A stretch of 28,717 nucleotides of DNA. It comes from Bipolaris cookei. Lineage: Eukaryota > Ascomycota > Dothideomycetes > Pleosporales > Pleosporaceae. The stretch is taken from assembly GCA_002286855.1 (NCBI GenBank), contig NRSV01000151.1, positions 1-28,717 on the forward strand. Reading direction: 5' to 3'. The notes beneath the pieces were generated by a model. It was not told the origin of the DNA and ran no database searches. It saw only the letters and a list, made by a program, of their open reading frames with translations. Every line of letters begins with the position of its first letter. Within the stretch, counting starts at the first letter, position 1. Shown piece after piece: positions 1 through 9,691 of this stretch. A program made the translations under genes and the position numbers.

Positions 1-452
1 GGACAAGAGGAACGAGAGAGCACGAGTGGTTATGGTGCCACAAAGCTCCGCGTCAGAAGGTAACGGATCACCGCGGGGCTCGAGGTCACGTGATGTGCCA
101 TCTCGCCAAGGCCGGCCATCTGAGATGGCAGTGCATGAAGAGATGGCAACGCCATCTGGTCCATCTCGTCTTGGCGAGATGTCCGAGATGGCAGGACGAA
201 AGCAATGAGGATATAAGGATGGATGGATTTCATTATTTACTCTCGTTGTGGTCAACTCAAATTGTACTTTCTTACTAGTTACTTTACTTAACAAGATTGT
301 TACTCGTTAGTCTATAGCAATATAGATTAGTGTTTGTCAAAACCCCCGGTTACATCCATAACTCTTTTCCACTACGAATCGCCAGACAACCTCACGGAAC
401 ACTAGCGTAAAGCTCACCGGCCTTGGTGTGGGACCCGGCAAGAGAAGTATAG
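1..452. other. Repeat-derived non-coding stretch, no gene seen
   Basis: No open frame here resembles a known protein. The first 200 bases are GC-rich and full of short GAGATGGC/GCCATCTC inverted copies (see the separate entry). From about 200 to 350 the sequence turns AT-rich with a TATAAG-like motif at about 211, which resembles the promoter-to-R part of a fungal LTR, but no LTR ends or target duplication can be defined. The stretch abuts a LINE fragment on its right. Confidence 0.4.
99..181. repeat. Branched inverted-repeat block (outer stem with two inner hairpins)
   Basis: CATCTCGCCAAG at 99-110 is the exact reverse complement of 170-181, a perfect 12-bp stem. Between the arms lie two more perfect palindromes: 115-129 (GCCATCT, one-base spacer, AGATGGC) and 141-157 (AGATGGC, AAC, GCCATCT). 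Folded, this gives a T-shaped or cloverleaf structure. A further GAGATGGCA copy follows at 185-193. The role is unknown; it may be the U3 region of an LTR or the end of a DNA element. Confidence 0.75.
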
Positions 453-866
453 ATCCAGACCCCGTGTAACATAGGCACACCCTTCTGGCTCACTCCTGAA
501 GCTAGAAGGGAGAATCGAAACTTTAGATTAGTCTGCGTAGCCTTTGCTACCGAAGAGGAAGCTCAAAGAGCTGTTAGAGGAAAACCCTGTATCCTTGGGC
601 AAAGCCTTAGAGCAGAGAAGCTAAGGGTTATTAATAATTCAAAGCAATGCTCAAAATGCCAAGGATTTGGCCACCTAGAGGCTAAATACTCAAAGGTAGC
701 CTGCCAGATCTGCAGCGAAGCCCACCATACTAGCCTCCTGTCAGATAACAGCAGCTTAAGCCGCAGAATCCAGGTGTGGATCGAAGCACCCAGAGTTTGT
801 GTACAGCCAATCAAAGCTCGCCGTCAAGACTACCCCAGCCGAAGCTGGAACAAGAGAAAAAAGTAA
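453..866 (+). pseudogene. LINE (Tad1-like) ORF1 fragment with degenerate zinc knuckle
   Basis: One frame stays open from the stop at 450-452 to the TAA at 864-866 with no start codon, so this is a 5'-truncated fragment. The peptide has the fungal LINE ORF1 (Gag-like) pattern: a WLTPEARRENRN stretch, then a VAFATEEEAQRA segment, then LRAEKLRVINNSKQCSKCQGFGH and a second Cys-Cys-His-His cluster. The first CCHC knuckle (CSKC...GH...) has Tyr where the fourth ligand Cys is expected, so the metal site is broken. In intact elements this protein binds the LINE RNA. The endonuclease and reverse transcriptase ORF is absent. Assignment to a Tad1-type LINE rests on recalled family motifs. Confidence 0.7.
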
Positions 867-1526
867 CATGTCGCAGACTATACCAGGATATATCGACATG
901 AATTACAGCCAATGTATGATGATACTATGGTGTAGTATCACGTGATCAGACTGCGGGTATGTATAGTAGTTCTTTTCAGAGTAGAAAGAGACCCTTCTTC
1001 AATCTATTCTTTGGCAGCGATTAGATTTTAGCTTTGTTCTACTAGCTCGATTGCGGGTCGCCCCCTGATCTTTTGAACTCGATCACGTATCGTGCCACAA
1101 TACACTACATGAAACAAGCACCTACACAACACACTAACTTGGAGTTTTCCAGATTAGGTGTAATCTCTATCAAATACATACAAATACCTCCCAAGAAACC
1201 GATTGCAACTATTGCGAAAGCGTGCATTTTACACGCTGTGAAGATACAAGCTATCCAAGCAGCTAACTTAGACACGTCTCACAACCATACACCGACTTCG
1301 AATTTTCTGGAAACTGCTTGGAAACTACCAGAACTAAGAGAACTGACCACGAGGAATCGATTAACATCACTTTTAAAACCTGGAGCCAGAGCGCTATTGC
1401 GCAGTAGAGAGAATAGAGAGGCCTTTTTTTCTACTTCTCACGCCTGTGAGAATTTTCTCTCAAAGCTTGGGCTTCAATGCCATGGCCAGAGGAGCCAATA
1501 GTAACCGAGGAACTACTATTATTATT
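867..1526. other. Unassigned repeat-like spacer, possible LTR remnant
   Basis: This stretch follows the LINE fragment. At 920-940 there is a perfect 8-bp inverted repeat (TGATACTA, five-base loop, TAGTATCA) followed by CACGTGATC, which resembles the start of a fungal LTR, but no matching right end was found. A 142-codon frame at 1073-1501 begins at TTG, has no recognisable motifs and is not called as a gene. Confidence 0.35.
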
Positions 1527-1564
1527 TGTTGAAAATACTCCGATCACATGTCATGAGGACGCTA

Positions 1565-1696
1565 GGTCACATGACTTGGCGCCCCATATCAGCGGAGCTA
1601 TACATAGTTAGCAATCTACACACTCAACAACCACTTTTAGCCCCAACAGAACCATTCATTAGATATTCATACTATGGCAAAGGACTTCATTCTAAC
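1565..1696 (+). repeat. Repeat B, copy 1 (LTR-like fragment)
   Basis: About 130 bp here match 22321-22454 in reverse complement with only scattered differences. The piece around it may be a short LTR: TGTTGA at 1527-1532 and TCAACA at 1624-1629 form inverted ends typical of Ty1/copia LTRs (103 bp). Homology to the second copy continues past TCAACA into what would then be the internal region. No reverse transcriptase or Gag sequence is seen next to either copy. Confidence 0.65.
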
Positions 1697-1755
1697 ATTA
1701 TATATTATTGCGTTATTGAGATATATGCCTGCCAAAATGCGCAAGGTTAGTAGAG

Positions 1756-1789
1756 TGACCGACTCGCTTGCCTGACCGACTCTTATCCG
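1756..1789. repeat. Short tandem duplication, 17-bp period
   Basis: TGACCGACTC occurs at 1756-1765 and again at 1773-1782, giving a 17-bp period. It lies in the spacer between repeat B and repeat A and is not present in the second A/B locus. Confidence 0.6.
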
Positions 1790-2121
1790 TCACGTTTGTG
1801 TACTGGCGTATATGGGTATATGTTGAATGGGCTCTGTAGCTAGCTAGCATAAGCATGAACCGGGTGCAAACAGCAAAGTACGAAGCATGTGCGCGCGGGG
1901 CTAAAGAGGGTTTGCACGAATGCAGAAGGGTTGCCAAAAAGACAGGTGTGTGTATTCAAAATTCTTCTTGCCTATCTACGTGCGTACAAAGTTCTCTTCT
2001 TAATTATGCTCTCTGCTTTGGTCCTATTGTGGGGGTTGCCCATTGCTGTGTGCGGGGTAGAGCTTCCGAGCTATCCGATTGCTGTCAGCTTACTTATACG
2101 GACAGTATATTTCATTAATTA

Positions 2122-3382
2122 GTTCAGTTTTTCTAGCGCTCATTCAATCCGAACTATCCATTTCGTCTAATCCCGTTTTGGATACAGCAATCTTTCTGCG
2201 TCCATTACCAAGCTCTCCCGCCATCCTCACAATTATTGGAGTTTCTCTTTGTATCGAGCAACTATGGACGTACTAGCAATCGAAGCTCTTCAACCTAGGC
2301 GAAAACAGCTTACCTGAGACCAGCGTCTCCAGATCCATACATTATGGCAAGCGAGGTTCACTTATAAGTAGATTGCCGAACAGCTTAACGTTACCTACCG
2401 ATCAGTTCAATACGCGCTTTCTGTGCCAATTACCCCACAGAAAAGATTAGGCAGACCACCATTGTTATCACGCGAGCAGATAGCAGAGCTTATTGCCTTT
2501 GTTGGGTCGTCCAAAACTGCCGCCAAATGTGCTGGATAACGCTTTCTATAGTACTTCGGCACTGGGGTGTTGGCCATATCGCAATCACGAACGCTCTCAG
2601 AAACACCGGTTTCCATCGGAGATCTGCCTGCATCAAATCACCCATCAACGTAGCAAATCGGGCGGCGCGCGTCCGTTGGGCGCAGGATCATGTTCACTGG
2701 ACGCGGGCTCAATGGGATAACATTCTCTGGTCGGATGAGACGTATATTCGTGGTCGACGGCTTAATGGGATATATCTCACACGTACGGCTGGTGAGGCCA
2801 TGGAGGATACCTGCGTAGTTACCAAAATCAAGCGACGGAAGGGTATCATGTTTTGGGCCAGCTTTATTGGTAGCAATAAAGGTCTGATATATCTCTGGGA
2901 TCCAGATGAAGGCACGATTAATGCCGCACGATTAATGCTGCACAATACTGTAGAACGATCGTACCGCGGGTGGAACAATTCAAATGGGAGAGACTAGCGC
3001 TGATATTTATGCATGATAACGCTCCATTCCACGCAGCTATCTTGACTAGAAATGAGTTACAGCAGAGAGGGATTGTAACTATGTCTTGGCCCGCTTACTC
3101 CCCAGATTTGAACCCTATCGAATCAGTATGGCCGAAGATGAAAGAGATCGTTGATGGATATATTGATCATGGGCAGCAGCTAACTAATTGGGAGCTCAAG
3201 GAGATAATGTATGAAGCCTGTGAGGAAATTTCAACCCAGTATCTAGAAAATATAATAATAGTATGGGGAGAGGATGTGAAGCTGTAATTGCTGCTGAGGG
3301 CGGCCCAATTCCATACTAATAATCAAACTATCCCCTCTTTAGCTAGCTGAATAGAACCCCTGCCTAGCTAGAAGAACTGAAC
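2122..3382 (+). mobile_element. Tc1/mariner DD34E transposon (degenerate), inserted in repeat A
   Basis: Terminal inverted repeats are GTTCAGTTTTTCTAGC at 2122-2137 and its reverse complement at 3367-3382 (15 of 16 matching). TA lies directly outside each end (2120-2121 and 3383-3384), the hallmark target duplication. The 1261-bp element holds one transposase reading region, now broken. It sits inside repeat A, so it inserted later than that repeat. Confidence 0.88.
2264..3287 (+). pseudogene. Tc1-type transposase, broken by stops and frameshifts
   Basis: In intact form this enzyme cuts the element's ends and joins them at TA. The N-terminal helix-turn-helix part is readable from ATG 2264 (MDVLAIEALQPRRKQLT), then meets TGA and TAG, the latter a CAG-to-TAG change in CpA context as RIP would cause. 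A GRPPLL-type linker follows. Frame shifts occur near 2516-2526 and 2950-2975. The catalytic parts persist: ILWSDET (first Asp), IFMHDNAPFH (second Asp) and SPDLNPIE (Glu) with 34 residues between the last two, i.e. DD34E. The final frame ends at TAA 3285-3287. It cannot make a working protein. Confidence 0.88.
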
Positions 3383-3547
3383 TAACAAAATATACCCATG
3401 TATACCAGTATGTTTAGCAAAAGTGGATCCACCCGAACATATCCGGAACCGATAGTAAAATAATTTTCAATCAATAAGTTTTGTATTTACAATGACAAAT
3501 CTCAACAATCTACAAAAATAGATAATGATAGGTATCCTACCTATCGT

Positions 3548-5298
3548 CTAATAGAGAGGAGTGGTGCCGGTAAAATTACCCGTCTGGGTGGTGAAATCGC
3601 GTGTGCTGCTAAAATCAGGTATGCGACCGAGCAGAATCTCCAACATCCGGTATCCGACTCCAGGCGTGTAACCTGGCAACTGGTGACCTGCAAGACGCGC
3701 AGTGTAGAACGTAAGACCGCGCTCTTTAGTCCATGTGCCCTGGTATCCAGCGCCAGCTAGCGCACCGGGATTGAATTCGGGATGGTAAGGCACGTAGAGG
3801 TTTGTGGAGGGGTATCTAGAGAGGCCCTGTGCGCCGTTCCAAGTCATGTTTTGGAGTGCCAGGAGGGTACCATTCGTGCTGAGAAGCATGTCGAGGTCTC
3901 CGGAGCCGATAATTACGTTGTTTGTTTTTTCCACAACGTTTTTGAGGGCGCCGCTGTTGGCGGGTGGGACAGATGTGTCTGAGTTGTTTGCGCCGGCACC
4001 GGCGAAGACGTTCTTGTCTGTACACAACATCCATTTGCTGTTAGGATTGGCATGAAGGGCCTTCTTGACGTCTGCGCGGTCAAAGTAGACTTCGGTGCCT
4101 GGTGCGACATAATCTCCTGTGTTGGTTGCACCGAGCGGCGTGGACATGAACGGACAGGTTTCAGTGATGTGGTAGATGTTGAAGCAAGGATTTACCGCGG
4201 CAATGGCACTAGCGTAGTTGTCGAACTGGTCGCAAACCGGGATGTCACCTTCACTTTCGAACGGATCAGGAAGATTCGGGAAGGGCCCCTTTGGTGGAGG
4301 AAACTTGAAGTATTTCTCATAATATTGGGTGTAACCGCATTCCTCGTCGTGCTTTCGGGCTCTTTCCAAGAAAGTCTGGTTCAAGTAGAAAACGTTTTGC
4401 CAGAATTCAACGTACGGCCGGATGACGACCTGCTGCTGAACAGTATCACTACCAATGATGGGGTCATTGATTGCGATGCCAGCGAGGTTGAAGTACTTCT
4501 TATCATTGGCACGAATGAAGCTGTCAGCAATGTAAGGAACGTAATAGCCAGCATATGACTCTCCGGTAACGTATGTCTTCCAATTCCAGACACCAAAGAG
4601 ATCGACAAAGTTCTTGTAAAAACCGCGGAATTGGTCGCTCAGTTCATATTCATTGCTGATGTTGGGCTCGCCTTCGGAATAGCCGACGCCAACAGGCTGT
4701 TCAACCCAGAGCATGTTGGTGAGATTGTGCCATGAATAAGGGTTCTGAGTTGGACCAAGAGTGCCGTCTTCCCACAAGAACGGGCCATTCTCTGTGAGCA
4801 AACCACTGAGTGAACTGCATCCAGGGCCACCATTAAGCCTGCACAAATGTTAGACTGGCACACAGGAGAAAGCCTTGAATTGACTTACCAGATAACGATT
4901 TCCTCTGGTGTCTTGCTCAGGGTAGATGGAAAGAACCAGAAAAAAAGCTTCCGTGTTTCATTCGCATGATTGGAAATGGGTAGCAAGCCGGCATAACTCT
5001 CGCCTAAGTCGAAATCGACCAAAGGGATATGTTTGCCATCGACAGCAAAAGCTAAAGGCAATAAGTACATATATGTTTACGCAAGACATTAACATCACTA
5101 CTCACATTTGGTCTTTGCATTCAGAAAGCTATGAGCTCTCTTGTTGATCTCTGGGTTCTGAAAGCCTTGTCCAGGGACACGCTTCTCGATGACTGGATTG
5201 GGGTGATGGACTTTGTGAGGCCTGAGGAAGCGAGGACCGTTTGCAGCGAGAGCTGCTGAAGCAAAGAGAAAAGAGCCGAAGACTGAAAGGAGCTTCAT
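3548..5298 (-). CDS. Secreted serine carboxypeptidase, peptidase family S10
   Basis: This gene encodes an exopeptidase removing C-terminal residues, probably secreted or vacuolar. Coding parts read on the minus strand: 5298-5106, 5051-4889 and 4838-3548, giving 548 residues; the introns (54 and 50 nt) have GT..AG ends. A signal peptide is evident (residues 1-18, ending SAALA), followed by a propeptide-like stretch with dibasic KR at 39-40 and 53-54. The second intron splits the Trp codon of the S10 motif WLNGGPGCSS (119-128). The catalytic triad is Ser213 in TGESYAGYY, Asp435 in GSGDLDML and His504 in AGHQLPG. All three are intact and length is normal for the family. It lies alone between two transposon-rich stretches. 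The exact substrate cannot be told. Confidence 0.93.
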
Positions 5299-6016
5299 GT
5301 TAAGATGGACTGACGAGCGGTCGCTATCAAAGCAGGATACTGTGAATCGAGGCGAACAGCGGTATTTGAGCACCGAGTACGATGCATGACGGCTGGACAA
5401 GCACCCCGGCACTTATCCCAGAAGAGCAGGAGATGTGTTCTACACGGAAATTCAAGCGTGATAAACCGGTCTAATATGTCAGCCGTGCAGGCCGCATAGG
5501 CCGTGCTAATGGGCAAAGGTTAATAGTGGGTAAGCAATCACGTACTTGGTAGCATGATGCAGTCGCTAATAAACCAGAAGTTTGCGGACCTTCCTGAAAC
5601 GTACGTTGAAGCCGTAAAGGTAGAGATTATGATTGGAGGATATCCATGCAAGGTGGGCGGTAGTAGTTCCTGGTGCCCAAACTAAGTGGAGCGATGTGCC
5701 TCGGAAGGAAATGCTTGTCAATGCTTGGTCAAGCTTGTTCACCGGCGTGCGACATCATGGCCAGCCTACCTACTAGAGTAGCTAGATAGCATAACAGGAA
5801 GGCATGCGTAGTCCCATTTGTAAAGCTGTTTGCTAAACGCATGCTCGTAAATACATCCGAAGTGGGGCAGGTTCTGGGTCTGCTCGTCATTTTAAATAAA
5901 GTTTGCTGACTCCCGTACAAATGTGTTTTGCTTTGACATGGTGACCTGGGGGATGGTCAAAACCCTGGCTCGATGCCGTTAATAGGGAACAAACGGGCCG
6001 GTGGCGGTAAGCACTA
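5299..6016. other. Upstream region of the carboxypeptidase gene, no gene seen
   Basis: This stretch would hold the promoter of the minus-strand carboxypeptidase. Short open frames here lack recognisable motifs. The right end (6015-6016, TA) is the target site of the next Tc1 element, so a distal part of the original promoter may now be about 1.6 kb further away. Confidence 0.5.
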
Positions 6017-7645
6017 CGGAGGTGCCAGTCAAAAGTTTGACCCCCCTGTCAGAGTGTCATAACCCACTATTCCAAATTAGGACACTTGTCCGAGCACCTT
6101 AGTAGGCAACACAGTGCAAAGCTCAATATTATCACCTGCAACTACTTGAAGCTTTGCTAAAGATCCTCACATTCAGGATCAGCCGATAGAGCAGCAGCAG
6201 CACGGAATCGACCAGCACCTCTGCTCCCTCTATACTCATTACCGCCCTCAAGCTCAATTATCTTTTGTATATGTATAGGAACACGCTCAATTAACGTCGG
6301 AATATTTTCCTGGGGTGACTCCTTCCAAAACTGCTCTCATGCCTGAATAGCTTCTGCTCTGCTCTTTGGCGCGCCCTTCCTTGTAGTTCTTCTCTTCATC
6401 CACGGCTAGCATGGCTCAATTGCGTTCGAGTCTGGCGAATTACCTGGCCAAAGAAGCTTCGTAGTACCGTGTAGATTATACATTATCTGCTGAGCGTGGT
6501 GCTCATGTAATGGAGCTTTGTCTTCCTGTATAATTGTTCCTAGTCGAGTGCTTTTACACTGCTGCGCAAAGGGCAGTAGCTTTGGTTGAAGAATCGTTTT
6601 TTGATAGCGATACCAATCAATGCCGGAACCTTTACCACAAACTAGCTTGTCATTCTTATGATTGCATCGCCACTGAGGCTTTTGGCCAGGTATTTCTCGT
6701 AGATTAAGTTGACGCATACTGTTATTAAGCTCCCATTACTCTTTCATTAGCGGCTCAAGGCCCTTATTCATCTCCTCTATCTCTTTATCAGCCCTTTCTT
6801 TGTCTTTCTTTGTCTCAGGCATCCAGCAATGGCATGGTCCCTTCTTGCCGTAGGAGAAACACGCCCAGAACATAAACTCAGAATAGCCTTTCCAACACTC
6901 TCAAATACACTTTTATACAAAAGCTTCATCAGCCTTACACCATACACGATAGCCACCTTGTCGATGGAGCAATGCACCACCCGTCTCGTCTGACCAGATT
7001 ACATTCTTCCAGTCTTCAAGAGTCCAGTCTTTATACTCTAAACACCACTTAAGTCGATCCTCCCGCATCTGCTTCGTCACCCCAGGTTTTGTCGGTTTCG
7101 TCTTTCTGAACACAGCTTTCTTGAGAATATGATATACAATGCTTGCTGAGACTTCGATTCCTTTCTCTTTGAGCATACCAGCAACGTCAGTATACGATTT
7201 CTCCCTTCCATAGCAATCACGACGTACTGTAAGCACTACAGCAGAAGACGTATCCGTAGTCTGCTTTGATAGAAGGCCAGATCGAGGTGCATCTTCTACG
7301 TGCTTGCCCTGAAGGTTGATTGGACGTTCAGCTGGGTCAAATCCACGCTCAATCGCTCGGGCATATATCTTATTAAGCGTACGCTTCTCTATAGCCGCTA
7401 AGTCGGTTATCTCGTGATTGCCATTGTCTTTGCCTGCTGCTTTAAGAGAAACAATAAGAGCACGAGTCGCAGCACTACAATTCGTTGTGAGGCTTGAATT
7501 TGATAAAAAGCGTTGGGTAGTTTGTCAAAGGCGATCGCTTTGTGATGTGAGCAGAGGCTATGTACAATCGGAGCAACTGCCGAATTCGGGATAGTGTTTA
7601 AAACCTTCTGACAAGGGGGGCCCAAACTTTTGACAGGCACCTTCG
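6017..7645 (-). mobile_element. Tc1/mariner DD34E transposon, second type
   Basis: The ends match as inverted repeats over about 60 bp with small indels; both begin CGRAGGTGCC and share GTCAAAAGTTTG (6017 onward, and 7645 backward). TA flanks both sides at 6015-6016 and 7646-7647. The 1629-bp element carries one transposase frame on the minus strand. Its TIR and transposase differ from those of the element at 2122-3382, so these are separate families. Confidence 0.9.
6157..7500 (-). pseudogene. Tc1-type transposase with five in-frame stops
   Basis: A single minus-strand frame reads from about 7500 to TAG 6157-6159 with no frameshift but with internal stops at 6913-6915, 6901-6903, 6736-6738, 6406-6408 and 6337-6339. 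The N-terminal helix-turn-helix half has ITDLAAIEKRTLNKIYARA. The catalytic core has VIWSDETGG (first Asp), IIQEDKAPLH (second Asp) and GNSPDSNAIEP (Glu) with 34 residues between, i.e. DD34E. The stop at 6406 replaces a Trp expected after EPC; TGG-to-TAG is a CpA-to-TpA change on the other strand, as in RIP. No ATG is obvious at the 5' end. It is inactive. Confidence 0.87.
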
Positions 7646-8196
7646 TACATACAGAGTAAACGAATGATAACATGTAAAGTCAATTTGTACCAAAGTCAAA
7701 GGACTGCATCACAGACCACGGCAATGCTGCTGATCTGACCATTTTGGCGAAACTGGTGTCTACGTAAGTAAGTAGAACAGTGCGATGACAAGACGATGGC
7801 AGGTGCCCGCATATGGCAGGTGACATGTGGCGCAACGACTGCCTCAGGGCTGCCGCAAGGTTCCGCGCCACTACAGCCCGCCCTCAGTCGCTGTTCGGCC
7901 AGACTTGCAAAGACCCTGATGAACATGATGTCATCTTCTAAGAACTTTCCATCCTTCCGGAAATAACAGAAGCTTTTTATGTCGTATAGAACAACCTTCT
8001 CGAGCACCTCCGTGATATTGTGATCCTTTCAAGAACTTCCGGGATAAATACGCCATCCATCGATCAGGCGACTTCGTCACGCCTGCATTCTAATGTCTCC
8101 AAATCCAACCTCTAGTAACATCACAGGCTCGCTATGGTGTCATGGTCAACCAGATGAAGTCATAGTTATCTAGTGTCCATCCAAACACACGCTTTC
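7646..8196. other. Intergenic stretch, no gene seen
   Basis: This lies between the right end of the Tc1 element and the stop codon of the dCMP deaminase gene and would include that gene's 3' untranslated region. A 103-codon minus-strand frame at 7696-8007 has no recognisable motifs and overlaps a shorter frame; it is not called. Confidence 0.5.
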
Positions 8197-9317
8197 TTAT
8201 CTTTTGTCAGTAAACCCTATTCCCAAATCAACCAAGCCACCGGTAGGCGGAGAGAATTGCCGCAGCTTGACGCCGCTTTCGGCGAATATTTTGGCCGTCT
8301 GGTCGTCGACCAAGTAGCCCTGATTGTACACGACCTCAGTTATACCGACCTGAGTGATCTTGACGCTGCATGTCAGACAGGGACATGTGTTGCAGTAGAG
8401 GATAGCGCTGCCGCCGATACGGTCACGGCCTGCTTCGAGTAGGGCATTCTCTTCAGCGTGAAGACAAAGACAGGTGGAGAGGCCAGAGCCTCCCTTTGCA
8501 GCATTGTTGCAACGAGAACCTGGAGGCAGTCAGCACATAAAGTCAAAAGGTCTATCAGTTGCACACATACATCCGCCCTCGTTGCAGTTGGTCATGCCGC
8601 GTGGTGTACCATTGTATCCAGTGCTTATCACACGCTTCTCCCGAACTATGCAGCAACCAACTCTCCTCTTCATGCAGTTGCTCCGCAGTGCTGCCAGGTC
8701 AGCCAGCTGCATGAAGTATTGGTCCCAACTTGGACGCAGGCGGGCTTCGTCGGTGAGATCGAGGGCGCGTATGGCAGCGCGCAGGGAGTCTATCGAAGTG
8801 GTACTGTTGAGAACGTTGAGCTGTGCTCGGTAGGACAGTCCACTCAGGCCTGTGTTTGGAGCAAACTGGTGGTCATCGTTCTGGGCGACAAAGTCGAGGA
8901 TGGACGGCGGAGTAGTGTTGCTTGCTGTGCAGCGATCATGGTACCGCTGCCACCGCATTTTGACGGGGGCATCGACACTAACGAGCAAAAAGAAAGGCCT
9001 TTTCAACAGGGCGTCGACGACGGCGGCGTCCCATATGTCGGTGGTGACCCATCGCTCCCTCCACCTCAGCGTGACGAAGTCGAGCAGCGAGTCGACATCC
9101 TGGAATGTGTACTGAGGATCTACGACAGCCTGCGTCGAGGCAGACTGGTCATTATCGGGCTTTGCAGAAGGGCCTGCCAGGCGTAGGCGGATGAAGTTGT
9201 ACTCGTCGATTAGGCACGAAGCTATCTCGGACTTGCCCGCGCAGATTCCTGCTGCCTTGTCAGCAACTTGCCGGCGAGTCTCGCGAGCTTCTTGCCTCCA
9301 CACACTCCAATAAGCAT
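8197..9317 (-). CDS. DCD1: Deoxycytidylate (dCMP) deaminase
   Basis: The product converts dCMP to dUMP, supplying thymidylate synthesis. Coding parts on the minus strand are 9317-9296, 9248-8571 and 8519-8197, giving 340 residues, slightly longer than yeast Dcd1. The N-terminal kinase-like domain starts MLIGVCGGICAGKS, a P-loop at residues 7-14. The C-terminal deaminase domain has RPSWDQYFMQLADLAALRSN, zinc ligands His254 (HAEEN, catalytic Glu256), Cys281 and Cys284 (PCLTC). Intron 2 (8520-8570) is GT..AG. Intron 1 (9249-9295) would be GC..AG with a CTGAC branch site; it is needed to join the first 22-nt exon to the P-loop. A contiguous frame upstream of this intron exists but lacks the family N-terminus. 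The gene is head to head with ATG7. Confidence 0.9.
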
Positions 9318-9691
9318 AGTGATAAATGATTGCTGTGAAGGAAGAGAGGCGGGTGACAAGAAGCTCGATGGGTCGGTGTCGGTGAAGACGGGTTAGCGCG
9401 CGTGCGGCTGCAGGAACGCGTCTCAACGCTGCCCCGCATGTGTGACGGCCTGGAAGGGGGGGCATGACATGCACATGGATGGCCGCCTGAAGCCCTCAGC
9501 AGCACACATCACGCTCTCTTGACAGCTTCACGTGTTTCGCCCTCTGCCTTGCTTCTGTGTATCTATGTGAATACGTACCTACATACATACACGCATATGA
9601 CCTGCACGCCATAGACACTGTACCCTCTGCTCTTTACCCATCACCCTCTCCTGACACCTCCAACACCCCGCCAGCCCCACTACCACCCACC
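9318..9691. promoter_or_regulatory. Shared upstream region between dCMP deaminase and ATG7
   Basis: The two start codons are 374 bp apart and diverge, so both promoters must lie here or overlap the neighbour's leader. The ATG7 side has a CT/CA-rich leader (about 9600-9691), common before fungal housekeeping genes. No clear TATA box or factor site can be assigned by eye. Confidence 0.6.

Larger units (their letters stand above)
1801..3410. mobile_element. Repeat A, copy 1: MITE-like TA-flanked element, split by a Tc1 insertion
   Basis: The left end at 1801-1825 matches the reverse complement of 3386-3410 at about 21 of 25 bases, with TA at both outer edges (TACTGG...CCAGTA), as in TA-targeting DNA transposons. 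Taking out the Tc1 element at 2122-3382 leaves about 340 bp of non-coding sequence. The core 1821-2101 recurs at 22021-22294 in the same orientation. Frames in the two copies differ because of small indels not divisible by three, so it is non-coding. The size and TA flanks suggest a non-autonomous element mobilised by a Tc1/mariner or pogo transposase. That is an inference. Confidence 0.6.

Noticed and set aside
1073..1501. A 142-codon open frame in the left repeat block
   Set aside because: It starts at TTG, shows no known motif and lies among transposon remnants; no evidence for a gene.
1855..2118. Short open frames (77-97 codons) starting at MNRVQTAKYEACARG in both copies of repeat A, which could look like a conserved small protein
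   Set aside because: The two copies differ by indels not divisible by three, so the frames diverge after about 28 residues. The conservation is at DNA level and the repeat is non-coding.
7696..8007. A 103-codon minus-strand frame beyond the dCMP deaminase gene
   Set aside because: No motif, no splice-site support, and overlaps another frame of similar length.
8458..9186. A 242-codon plus-strand open frame opposite the dCMP deaminase gene
   Set aside because: It is the antisense shadow of a well-supported gene with all catalytic motifs on the minus strand, and it has no recognisable domains.
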